A stretch of DNA of 64,000 nucleotides, taken from NCBI RefSeq assembly GCF_009857535.1, contig NZ_WWCS01000001.1, forward strand, positions 434,001 through 498,000, written 5' to 3'. The notes under the pieces were generated by a model. The model was not told the DNA's origin and did no database searches. It saw only the letters and a program-made list of their open reading frames with translations. This document shows positions 57,442-64,000 of this stretch, piece by piece (position 1 is the first letter of the stretch; each line of letters begins with the position of its first letter). A program made the position numbers and the translations under genes. This DNA comes from Duganella margarita. GTDB lineage: Bacteria > Pseudomonadota > Gammaproteobacteria > Burkholderiales > Burkholderiaceae_D.

Positions 57442-59763
57442 GTGCAAGAACACACTTATCCTCTTGAAGCCTGGTGCATCCGCGAGACCAGCTTTGATAC
57501 CGACTCCCACTTCCTCGATGAGACGCTGTTCGCGCTGGGGAATGGCTATATCGGCCTGCGCGGCACCGGTGAAGAGGGCTACAGCGGTCCGGCCGGCACC
57601 TCGCTCGATGGCACCTATCTGAATGGCTTCTACGAATCGGAGCCGATTCAGTATCCAGAAGCGGCGTATGGCCTAGCCAAGGTCAACCAGTTCATGCTGA
57701 ATGTGCCGAACGCGAAAGGCATCGAGCTGTGGCTGGACGGCGAGCGTTTCGATCTGCTGACCGGCTCCGTGCAGACCTACGAGCGCGTACTGGATTTCCG
57801 CACCGGTCTGCTGACGCGTGTGGTGGAGTGGACCTCGCCGCAAGGCCGCAGCGTGCGCGTGTGCAGTCGCCGCCTGGTCAGCTTCGAGAACAAGCATCTG
57901 TTCGCGATCGAGTTTGAGGTGACGCCGCTGACCGACATTGATAATCTGCGCCTGGTCTCGGCGCTGGATGGCGCGGTGAAGAATCTGGAAGCGGGCGACG
58001 ATCCGCGCGTCGGCTCGGCGATTTCCGGCCCGACGCTGCACATGATCGACAGCGAACAGTCGGACAGCTTCGCGGCGCTGGTGCAGAAGACCCACAACAG
58101 CGGTTTCACGCTGATCAGCGCCACCGAGTCGGTGCTGAGCGCCGGCCTGCCGGCGGTGACCGCGCAGGAAGGCCAGCGCCTGACACAAAGCTGGACGCTG
58201 GCGGCGCGCGCCGGCCAGCCAATCACGCTGACCAAGTACGGCAGCTACTACTCGTCGCGCGACCACGACGCCAAAGAGCTGATGTGGCGCAGCAAGGACA
58301 CGCTGTCCAGCGCCGCCGCCGCAGGCTTCGACGCGCTGCGCCTGGCGCAGGAACAGTACCTGGCCGACTTCTGGCAGCAGGCCGACGTGCAGATCGCCGG
58401 CGACGACGCGCTTCAGCAAGGCATGCACTTCAACCAGTTCCACCTGCTGCAATCGGTGGGCCGCGACGGCAAGACCAATATTTCGGCCAAAGGCGTGACC
58501 GGCGAGGGCTACGAAGGCCACTATTTCTGGGATACGGAAATCTACATCTTTCCGTTCTTCCTGTATTCCAAGCCGGAGATCGCACGCAAGCTGCTGGAGT
58601 ACCGCTACGCCGGCCTGCCGAAAGCGCGTGAGCGCGCGCGCCAGATGTCGCATGACAAAGGCGCGCTGTACCCATGGCGCACCATCGCCGGCGAAGAATG
58701 CTCGGCCTACTTCCCGGCCGGCACCGCGCAGTATCACATCAACGCCGATATCGCCTACTCGATCAAGACCTATATGGAAGCGACCAACGATCAGGAATAC
58801 CTGATCCAGGCCGGCGCCGAGATCGTGATGGAGACGGCGCGCATCTGGACCGGCATCGGTTCGTATGACCGCGAGGGCCGCTTCTGCATCAACCAGGTCA
58901 CCGGCCCTGATGAATACACGGCGCTGGTCAACAACAACTACTACACCAACGCCATGGCGCAGATGCACCTGAACTTTGCAGCCTCCATCGCCGAGCAGTT
59001 ACAGGCGGAGGCTCCGGCCGAATTCGCGCGCATCGCCGCCGCCATGGCGCTGGATGCGAACGAGCCGGCCGCGTGGCGCCGCGCCGCGTCGCTGATGAAT
59101 CTTCCGTACGACGAAGCACTGCAAATCCACGCGCAGGACGACAGCTTCCTGTCCAAGAAGGTGTGGGACTTCGCCAACACGCCGAAGGAGAACTACCCGC
59201 TGCTGCTGAATTACCATCCGATGGTGATTTACCGCCATCAGGTCTGCAAGCAGGCGGACGTGGTGCTGGCGACGCTGCTGCTCAGCGACCAGTTCTCGCT
59301 GGACGACAAGCGCCGCGACTTCGACTACTACGAGGCGGTGACCACGCACGATTCGTCGCTGTCGACCTGCATTTTCAGCATCATCGCGGCGGAAGTGGGC
59401 TATGAAGACAAGGCCTACGACTACTTCATGGAGACTGCGCGCCTCGATCTGGACGACACGCACGGCAACACGCACTACGGCGTTCACACGGCGGCGATGG
59501 CCGGCACCTGGATGGGCGTGGCCTACGGCTTCGCCGGCATGCGGGTGGTCGGCGGCGAACTGCACTTCGCGCCGAAGCTGCCGAAGCAGTGGCGGCACTA
59601 CACCTTCAAGATCCACTTCCGCGGCGCGCTGCTGGAAGTGCACGTGCAACCGGGCCAGGTGGAATATCGCCTGCTGCAAGGCGAGGCGCTGGACTTTACC
59701 CATGGCGGCGAAGCGGTCGCGCTGACCCTGTCGCAACCCAAGCAATCGAGGAGTTTGGCATGA
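57442..59763 (+). CDS. GH65 family phosphorylase, probably maltose phosphorylase
   Basis: The start chosen is GTG 57442 (VQEHTYPLEAWCIRE), with AAGGAA six bases upstream; an earlier TTG at 57415 lies in the operator palindrome. The 773-aa enzyme has the GH65 layout: N-terminal beta-sandwich (FALGNGYIGLRGTGEEG), linker and (alpha/alpha)6 barrel. The catalytic Glu491 is in TGPDEYTALVNNN, and HGNTHYGVHTAAMAGTW lies at the phosphate side. Maltose phosphorylase splits maltose with phosphate into glucose and beta-glucose-1-phosphate. The beta-phosphoglucomutase gene overlapping by 4 bp supports this, although trehalose, kojibiose or nigerose are possible. No signal peptide: cytoplasmic. Confidence 0.94.
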   Translation: MQEHTYPLEAWCIRETSFDTDSHFLDETLFALGNGYIGLRGTGEEGYSGPAGTSLDGTYLNGFYESEPIQYPEAAYGLAKVNQFMLNVPNAKGIELWLDGERFDLLTGSVQTYERVLDFRTGLLTRVVEWTSPQGRSVRVCSRRLVSFENKHLFAIEFEVTPLTDIDNLRLVSALDGAVKNLEAGDDPRVGSAISGPTLHMIDSEQSDSFAALVQKTHNSGFTLISATESVLSAGLPAVTAQEGQRLTQSWTLAARAGQPITLTKYGSYYSSRDHDAKELMWRSKDTLSSAAAAGFDALRLAQEQYLADFWQQADVQIAGDDALQQGMHFNQFHLLQSVGRDGKTNISAKGVTGEGYEGHYFWDTEIYIFPFFLYSKPEIARKLLEYRYAGLPKARERARQMSHDKGALYPWRTIAGEECSAYFPAGTAQYHINADIAYSIKTYMEATNDQEYLIQAGAEIVMETARIWTGIGSYDREGRFCINQVTGPDEYTALVNNNYYTNAMAQMHLNFAASIAEQLQAEAPAEFARIAAAMALDANEPAAWRRAASLMNLPYDEALQIHAQDDSFLSKKVWDFANTPKENYPLLLNYHPMVIYRHQVCKQADVVLATLLLSDQFSLDDKRRDFDYYEAVTTHDSSLSTCIFSIIAAEVGYEDKAYDYFMETARLDLDDTHGNTHYGVHTAAMAGTWMGVAYGFAGMRVVGGELHFAPKLPKQWRHYTFKIHFRGALLEVHVQPGQVEYRLLQGEALDFTHGGEAVALTLSQPKQSRSLA

Positions 59764-60401
59764 GCCGTTTTAAAGCAGTCATATTCGATCTGGATGGCGT
59801 GATCACCGATACCGCCCATTACCACTACCTGGCGTGGAAGCAGCTGGCGGAATCGCAGGGCGTGCACTTCGACCATGCATTCAACGAGAACCTGAAGGGC
59901 ATCGACCGCATGGGTTCTCTGGACCTGATTCTTGCATCGTCGTCGCGCACCTACACGCCGGAAGAGAAGCTGGCGCTGGCCGACGCGAAAAACCTGCATT
60001 ATCAAGAGCTGATCGCCACCATGTCGTCCAAGGATCTGCTGCCTGGCGCCGTGGAGGCGCTGGACACGGTGCGCCGCGCCGGTTTGCGTATCGGCCTGGC
60101 ATCGGTTAGCAAGAACGCCTTTACGGTGCTGGAGCGCCTGGGTATCACCGATAAATTCGACTACGTGGTGGATGCCGCCATCATCGCGCGCGGCAAGCCG
60201 GACCCGGAGATTTTCCTCAAGGCGGCGCGGGAATTGGGCGTGGCGCCGGCGGATTGTCTCGGCGTCGAAGACGCGGTGGCCGGCGTGGCGTCGATCAAGT
60301 CCGCCGGCATGTTCGCTTTGGGAATAGGCCATCCCTTCGTGCTGACCGAAGCGGATGTGGTGATTACGAGTCTCAAAGAATTCAACCTCGCCGCCTATTA
60401 A
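59760..60401 (+). CDS. pgmB: beta-phosphoglucomutase (HAD superfamily)
   Basis: The start is ATG 59760, overlapping the GH65 stop. The 213-aa enzyme has the HAD nucleophile and acid Asp10/Asp12 (VIFDLDGVITDTAHYH) and the beta-PGM cap (LKGIDRMGSLDLIL). Ser/Lys and Asp motifs follow in IGLASVSKNA, RGKPDPEIFL and GVEDAVAGV. It converts beta-glucose-1-phosphate to glucose-6-phosphate, the step needed after GH65 phosphorolysis. The DLDGVITDTA block is the specific beta-PGM hallmark. Confidence 0.95.
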   Translation: MSRFKAVIFDLDGVITDTAHYHYLAWKQLAESQGVHFDHAFNENLKGIDRMGSLDLILASSSRTYTPEEKLALADAKNLHYQELIATMSSKDLLPGAVEALDTVRRAGLRIGLASVSKNAFTVLERLGITDKFDYVVDAAIIARGKPDPEIFLKAARELGVAPADCLGVEDAVAGVASIKSAGMFALGIGHPFVLTEADVVITSLKEFNLAAY

Positions 60402-60403
60402 CC

Positions 60404-60473
60404 GTCACTCCCGCGCAGGCGGGAGTCCATAGAACGCCGGCTCGGTATGGATTCCCGCGGATGCGGGAATGAC
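60404..60473. repeat. REP-like palindromic element, copy B (intact)
   Basis: Two hairpins stand in mirror: ACTCCCGC 60407-60414 / GCGGGAGT 60419-60426, and ATTCCCGC 60451-60458 / GCGGGAAT 60463-60470. They are flanked by GTC at the left, CCATA/TATGG inward and GAC at the right. The 70-bp unit is a larger imperfect palindrome. It lies inside the maltose operon, between pgmB and the MFS gene, and could affect mRNA stability there. Copy A is at 49671-49757. Confidence 0.75.
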
Positions 60474-60504
60474 GGGGCGATGGCCGGGAGATAACGGAGA
60501 CAGC

Positions 60505-61773
60505 ATGAAGAACAACAAAATACTATTTGCGCTATTCCTGATCTACTTTGTTTTCGCCATCCTGCTCAACAGCGTGGGCACGGTGATCCTGCAGGTGATC
60601 AGCAACTACGGCGTGAGCAAGTCCGCCGCCAGCGTGCTGGAAGGCTTCAAGGATTTGCCGATCGCGGTGGTATCCTTTCTGGTGGCGTCGTTCCTGCCGC
60701 GCGTGGGCTACAAGAAGGCCATGCTGATTGGCCTGGCCATCGTCACCTTCGCCTGCGTGGCCATGCCGCTGCTGCCGTCGTTTGCCACCACCAAGGCGCT
60801 GTTCTTCTGCGTCGGCGTGTCGTTCGCGCTGGTGAAGGTGTCGGTCTACTCGACGCTGGGCCTGATCACCGCCGACCGCAAGCAGCACGCCAGCACCATG
60901 AATTTGCTGGAGGGCTTCTTCATGCTCGGCGTGTTGAGCGCCTACTGGGTGTTCGGCTACTTCATCGACTCGCACAATCCGCAATCGCAAAGCTGGCTGC
61001 AAACCTACTGGGTACTGGCGGTGCTGTGCGCGGCGACCTTCCTGCTGATTCTGTCGACGCCGTTTAACGAAGCGCCGGCGGCGCTGCCGGAAAATCGCGG
61101 CATCGCGCAGGACTTCGCGTCCATGCTCAAACTGTTCATCAAGCCGCTGGTGTGCGTGTTCATCATCACCGCCTTCCTGTATGTGCTGATCGAGCAAAGC
61201 ATCGGCACCTGGCTGCCGACGTTTAACAACGAAATCCTCAAGCTGCCGGCAGCCATGAGCGTGGAGGTGACCAGCATCTTCGCCGCCTGTCTGGCCGTTG
61301 GACGGCTGTCGGCCGGCGTGTTGATGCGCAAATTGAACTGGTATCCGGTGATGAACGGCTGCGTGCTGGGCATGGGCGCCACGGTGCTGCTGGCGCTGCC
61401 GCTGACGCACGACGTGGTGGCCGATCCGGGCATCACTTGGGCCACCGCGCCGCTGGCGACCTTTTTGTTCCCGCTGATTGGCCTGTTCATGGCGCCGATT
61501 TACCCTGGCATCAACTCGGTGATGCTCAGCTCTTTGCCGAAGAACCAGCACTCGGCCATGACCGGCCTGCTGGTGATTTTTTCGGCGTTGGGAGGCACCA
61601 CCGGTTCGCTGATTACTGGTTACGTGTTCGGTAACTTCAGCGGTCACTTTGCGTTTTATCTGACGCTGGTGCCGATCACGATTGTGCTGGTGATGTTGTA
61701 TTTCTTTAAAAAGGCAGTCGATCACGGTGGCGGCGGGTTCGATGCAAACGCTATAATCAGCAGTCAACATTGA
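60505..61773 (+). CDS. major facilitator superfamily sugar transporter
   Basis: The start chosen is ATG 60505 (MKNNKILFALFLIYFVF), with ACGGAGA upstream. The 422-aa protein has about 12 hydrophobic segments with a central loop (about 185-205, NEAPAALPENRGIAQDF). Its general style is FucP-like (VISNYGVSKSAASVLEGFKDLPIAVVSFLVASFLPRVGYKKAMLIGL in part). By position it should bring maltose or a related disaccharide across the inner membrane for GH65. An intact REP-like element separates it from pgmB. Confidence 0.92.
   Translation: MKNNKILFALFLIYFVFAILLNSVGTVILQVISNYGVSKSAASVLEGFKDLPIAVVSFLVASFLPRVGYKKAMLIGLAIVTFACVAMPLLPSFATTKALFFCVGVSFALVKVSVYSTLGLITADRKQHASTMNLLEGFFMLGVLSAYWVFGYFIDSHNPQSQSWLQTYWVLAVLCAATFLLILSTPFNEAPAALPENRGIAQDFASMLKLFIKPLVCVFIITAFLYVLIEQSIGTWLPTFNNEILKLPAAMSVEVTSIFAACLAVGRLSAGVLMRKLNWYPVMNGCVLGMGATVLLALPLTHDVVADPGITWATAPLATFLFPLIGLFMAPIYPGINSVMLSSLPKNQHSAMTGLLVIFSALGGTTGSLITGYVFGNFSGHFAFYLTLVPITIVLVMLYFFKKAVDHGGGGFDANAIISSQH
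61752..61757 (+). promoter_or_regulatory. -10 element inside the MFS gene end, for the second LacI gene
   Basis: A perfect TATAAT lies 27 bases before the ATG at 61784, still inside the 3' end of the MFS gene. The -35 is poor. It may give the second LacI gene its own promoter. Confidence 0.4.
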
Positions 61774-61783
61774 ACTTTAGGCC

Positions 61784-62803
61784 ATGAACCTCGCTCGTCT
61801 CGCAAATCACCTTGGCATGTCCAAGACGACGGTGAGCCGGGCGTTAAACGGTTACCCCGAAGTCAATGTGCGGACCCGCGAGCGCGTGCTGAAGGCGGCC
61901 AAGGAAGTCGGCTACCAGCCGAATCCGATGGCGCGCTCGCTGGCGCTGGGCCGCACCAATGTGTTCGGCATCATCTATCCGCTGCTGCCGACGGACCTCG
62001 GCGATCCGATGTTCCTCGACGTGGTGGCGGGCATGTCGGCCGCGCTGGAAGCAGTCAACAAGAACCTGATCATCGCGCCGGTGTCGCCGGCGGCGGAGCA
62101 GCCGTCGTACCAGCAGATTGTGCGTGGGCGGCGGGTCGATGGCCTGGTGGTGGGCCGCACGCTGGTGCGCGACGAGCGCATCGCGTTTCTCAGCAAAGCC
62201 AAATTCCCGTTTGTCGCGCATGGCCGCACGGACTTGAATGTGCCGTATGCGTGGTTCGACTATGACAACGAGGCCGGCGTGCGCATCGCGGTGGAGCGCC
62301 TGCTGGGATTGGGCCATCAGCGAGTGGCGCTCATCAGCGCGCCGCTGGAATTGAACTTTGCGCGGCAGCGCAAGGACAGCTTTGTCACCGCGCTGGCGAT
62401 GGCGGGCCTGGCGGCCGATCCGCGCTACCTGATCGATAACACGCTGGATCGCCGCAGCGGCTACCAGGCCATGCAGCAGCTGCTGGCCTGCTCGCCGCGG
62501 CCGACGGCGGTCATCGTCGACAATCATCTGTCCGGCGTCGGCGCGGTGCGTGCTTTGCTGGATGCGGGCGTGGAGATCGGCAAGGAGATGTCGGTCATCG
62601 TCTGGGGCAGCATGGCCGACACGCTGGCGGGCGCCCACGTCACCACCATCGACCAACCCGACCCGCGCCAGGCCGGCGGCCGCATGGTCGAGATGCTGCT
62701 GTCCCTGATCGACGGCACCCCCGCCAGCGACCTGCACGAACTCTGGCAGCCCATCCTGCTGGAAGGCGCTACCGTCGGCCCGGTCACGGAACGCCGGATC
62801 TGA
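61784..62803 (+). CDS. LacI-family transcriptional regulator (maltose locus, distal)
   Basis: The 339-aa regulator has the HTH at the very N-terminus (MNLARLANHLGMSKTTVSRALNGYPEVN) and an effector domain (residues 60-335; VFGIIYPLLPTDLGDPMFLDVVAGMSAALE in part, RVDGLVVGRTLVRDERI, MSVIVWGSMADTLAG). It ends the maltose-type operon, 10 bp after the MFS stop. The locus thus has two LacI proteins whose likely operators differ in sequence. Its 3' end overlaps the convergent PIN toxin gene by 20 bp. Confidence 0.94.
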   Translation: MNLARLANHLGMSKTTVSRALNGYPEVNVRTRERVLKAAKEVGYQPNPMARSLALGRTNVFGIIYPLLPTDLGDPMFLDVVAGMSAALEAVNKNLIIAPVSPAAEQPSYQQIVRGRRVDGLVVGRTLVRDERIAFLSKAKFPFVAHGRTDLNVPYAWFDYDNEAGVRIAVERLLGLGHQRVALISAPLELNFARQRKDSFVTALAMAGLAADPRYLIDNTLDRRSGYQAMQQLLACSPRPTAVIVDNHLSGVGAVRALLDAGVEIGKEMSVIVWGSMADTLAGAHVTTIDQPDPRQAGGRMVEMLLSLIDGTPASDLHELWQPILLEGATVGPVTERRI

Positions 62804-63215
62804 ACTGTATTTTTTGCAGAGCTTGCCTCGGACGCAGTATGGGAATGTTGTAGTAGCGATTTAGAATTATGAGGTCTTTATCGCCAGTGACAATGGCGGA
62901 TGCCTGGGCTGCGAGAGCGCAAGCAAGAACGATGTCATCCTTTGGATCTCTGGCAATTTGAGGATACGGACGCGGAACTGTTATTCGACAAGAGACCTGT
63001 TCGAACTTTTGCCTCAGCTCGTCGGGTCGTCGTTGCATTATTGTAAGTCTAGACGCAATTTTTTTACGACGTAGTACTGCCTCCAGCTCGTCTAAGAGTT
63101 CAATGGACGTGTAGATTTCGAAGCGGTTCCCGCGTGCGGCCTGTAACAGTTCATATGGGACACCTCGCGCTATGAGTGCTGACACAATCACGTTCGTATC
63201 AATTACTAGTCGCAT
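62784..63215 (-). CDS. PIN-domain toxin of a type II toxin-antitoxin pair
   Basis: The 143-aa protein of the COG1569 group has the PIN acidic residues: Asp6 in VIDTNVIVSAL, the Glu in ELLDELEAVL, and the Asp residues in DPKDDIVLACAL and VTGDKDLIIL. PIN toxins are Mg2+-dependent RNases. The gene overlaps its RHH partner upstream by 17 bp and the LacI gene end downstream by 20 bp. Base composition is visibly lower in GC than the neighbours, suggesting acquisition. Confidence 0.88.
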   Translation of the reverse strand: MRLVIDTNVIVSALIARGVPYELLQAARGNRFEIYTSIELLDELEAVLRRKKIASRLTIMQRRPDELRQKFEQVSCRITVPRPYPQIARDPKDDIVLACALAAQASAIVTGDKDLIILNRYYNIPILRPRQALQKIQFRSGVP

Positions 63216-63438
63216 TTTGCTCAGCCCTCGCTGCGCGCACCTCCGCTACGACTTCCTCTTCACTCATAGGCACTATTCCTGCGGCCTCTAGTTCGGGGGC
63301 AATACTCAAAAAGCTTTCGAATGCCGTTTTCCGGATTTCGTTGCGCAAAATTGTTTCCAGCCGCGTGCTTTCTAACAGGCCGAATTCGGTCGCATCCTTT
63401 ACCAGATCGTCTGGAAGCGATAGCTGTATCGTTACCAT
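63199..63438 (-). CDS. antitoxin, ribbon-helix-helix-type
   Basis: The 79-aa protein has an N-terminal RHH-like strand and helices (MVTIQLSLPDDLVKDATEFG, STRLETILRNEIRKTAFESFL). An acidic C-terminal tail (GIVPMSEEEVVAEVRAARAEQ) would wrap the toxin. It is the first gene of the pair, overlapping the PIN gene by 17 bp, as usual for type II antitoxins. GGGAGCAA is upstream of the start. Like the toxin it is less GC-rich than the surroundings. Confidence 0.85.
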   Translation of the reverse strand: MVTIQLSLPDDLVKDATEFGLLESTRLETILRNEIRKTAFESFLSIAPELEAAGIVPMSEEEVVAEVRAARAEQNATSN

Positions 63439-63573
63439 GATTGCTCCCGGTTGAACTATTCAATCAGTATAAGCAGCAGGATGCGAAAACATAGGGGATA
63501 TGTTTGATGTGCCTCAGTTCTCCAGCAATTGATAAGGTAGAGTGGCGGTATCGCCACTTCTACGGGCTTGCGC

Positions 63574-63975
63574 ATGAAACCTCTTCTGGCTTATGGCTCC
63601 ATTTTGCTGCTGCTGGGCGGCTGTGCGAGCGTGCCGTCTGTGCGCACGGTGCAGGTGCTGGAAAATACCGGTACCGAGTTTCCGACCATGTGCATGCTGT
63701 TGCAGTCGGACGGCAGCCTGCAGTTCAAGGGCGGATTCGATTTTTATAATCCGAGCAGCTGGCGCCGCCAGGGCGATGTGCTGGTCATTACCGTCGGCGG
63801 TAAATCGCCGTTCCCTGCGGACCTGTACAAGGAACAGCTGCCTAAACGCGTCGGCGGTCTGACCGGTTACAACGCACAGCGTCGCGAAATTACCTACCGT
63901 TTCGGTGCAGCAGCCGAATATATCAGCTTCGATAACTTTTACTTCTATCGCGCCGAACGCTGTCACGCTCAGTAA
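63574..63975 (+). CDS. small hypothetical lipoprotein
   Basis: The start chosen is ATG 63574 (MKPLLAYGSILLLLGGCASV); a TTG six bases upstream is possible. The 133-aa protein has a lipobox LLGGC with Cys17 and a small beta-rich body (SLQFKGGFDFYNPSSWRRQGDVLVITVGG, YRFGAAAEYISFDNFYFYRA). I recognise no family. A 7-bp perfect hairpin (AGTGGCG/CGCCACT, 63541-63558) lies 15 bases upstream and could affect its translation. It appears monocistronic; the last 25 bases of the window hold nothing clear. Confidence 0.75.
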   Translation: MKPLLAYGSILLLLGGCASVPSVRTVQVLENTGTEFPTMCMLLQSDGSLQFKGGFDFYNPSSWRRQGDVLVITVGGKSPFPADLYKEQLPKRVGGLTGYNAQRREITYRFGAAAEYISFDNFYFYRAERCHAQ

Positions 63976-64000
63976 ATCTGCTGCTGAATCGCGGTCGCCT

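Noticed and set aside
1..64000. Search for insertion sequences, prophage, CRISPR arrays, rRNA or secretion-system clusters
   Set aside because: No transposase, phage structural gene, repeat-spacer array or rRNA block was recognised anywhere in the window.

Overview
The window reads as chromosome of a high-GC, Gram-negative, aerobic betaproteobacterium. The most likely home is the Oxalobacteraceae (Duganella/Massilia/Janthinobacterium type), inferred from gene content: three TonB-dependent receptors (TBDRs), many two-component proteins, a bacteriophytochrome, c-type cytochromes and short intergenic gaps. I see no insertion sequence, prophage, CRISPR array or rRNA. There is one tRNA, Arg(CCG). 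Species-level placement is inference.

Layout. 1-4.3 kb: the edge of a MocR-type regulator, a KASIII-type enzyme, a CtpA protease and a Spy/CpxP-like periplasmic protein. 4.3-12.9 kb: a TBDR followed by three tandem M13 metallopeptidase paralogues, probably a peptide capture and processing locus. 13-14.5 kb: a lipoprotein, a membrane-anchored cytochrome c and tRNA-Arg. 14.5-19.1 kb: a GH30 glycosidase and a TBDR behind a strong promoter with a LacI-type operator, and a perfect FNR-type box further upstream. 19.2-27.4 kb: a bacteriophytochrome kinase, a BaeS/BaeR-like pair and a three-subunit gluconate-type dehydrogenase (gamma, GMC flavoprotein, triheme cytochrome). 27.4-31.3 kb: an AraC/SDR divergent pair and a LysR/TauD-type dioxygenase pair. 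31.4-37.5 kb: a signalling cassette of CHASE3-GAF hybrid kinase with three receivers, CheR, receiver-less CheB and REC-histidine kinase.

38.0-46.0 kb is a purine or nucleoside uptake and catabolism island. A minus-strand operon encodes a Tsx-like porin, a BMP-family binding protein, a Rieske oxygenase and a guanine-type deaminase. A GntR/FCD regulator follows, then a divergent ABC operon of a double ATPase and two permeases. Matching 11-bp sites sit before three transcription units. 46-53.6 kb: an Aer-like chemoreceptor, a ferredoxin, an AraC/AhpD-like pair, a ubiquitin-like (MoaD/ThiS-type, C-terminal GG) protein paired with a BNR-repeat propeller, and a TetR/metallo-beta-lactamase-fold pair around a perfect palindrome.

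53.7-62.8 kb is a maltose-type utilisation locus. A TBDR is divergent from a LacI regulator across two tandem operators, followed by GH65 phosphorylase, beta-phosphoglucomutase, an MFS transporter and a second LacI. The window closes with a PIN/RHH toxin-antitoxin pair and a small lipoprotein.

The best candidates for undescribed biology are the Rieske-containing purine island, the ubiquitin-like/BNR pair, the TBDR plus triple M13 array and the CheR/CheB-containing phosphorelay cassette. Operators and promoters were read by eye; none has been tested.
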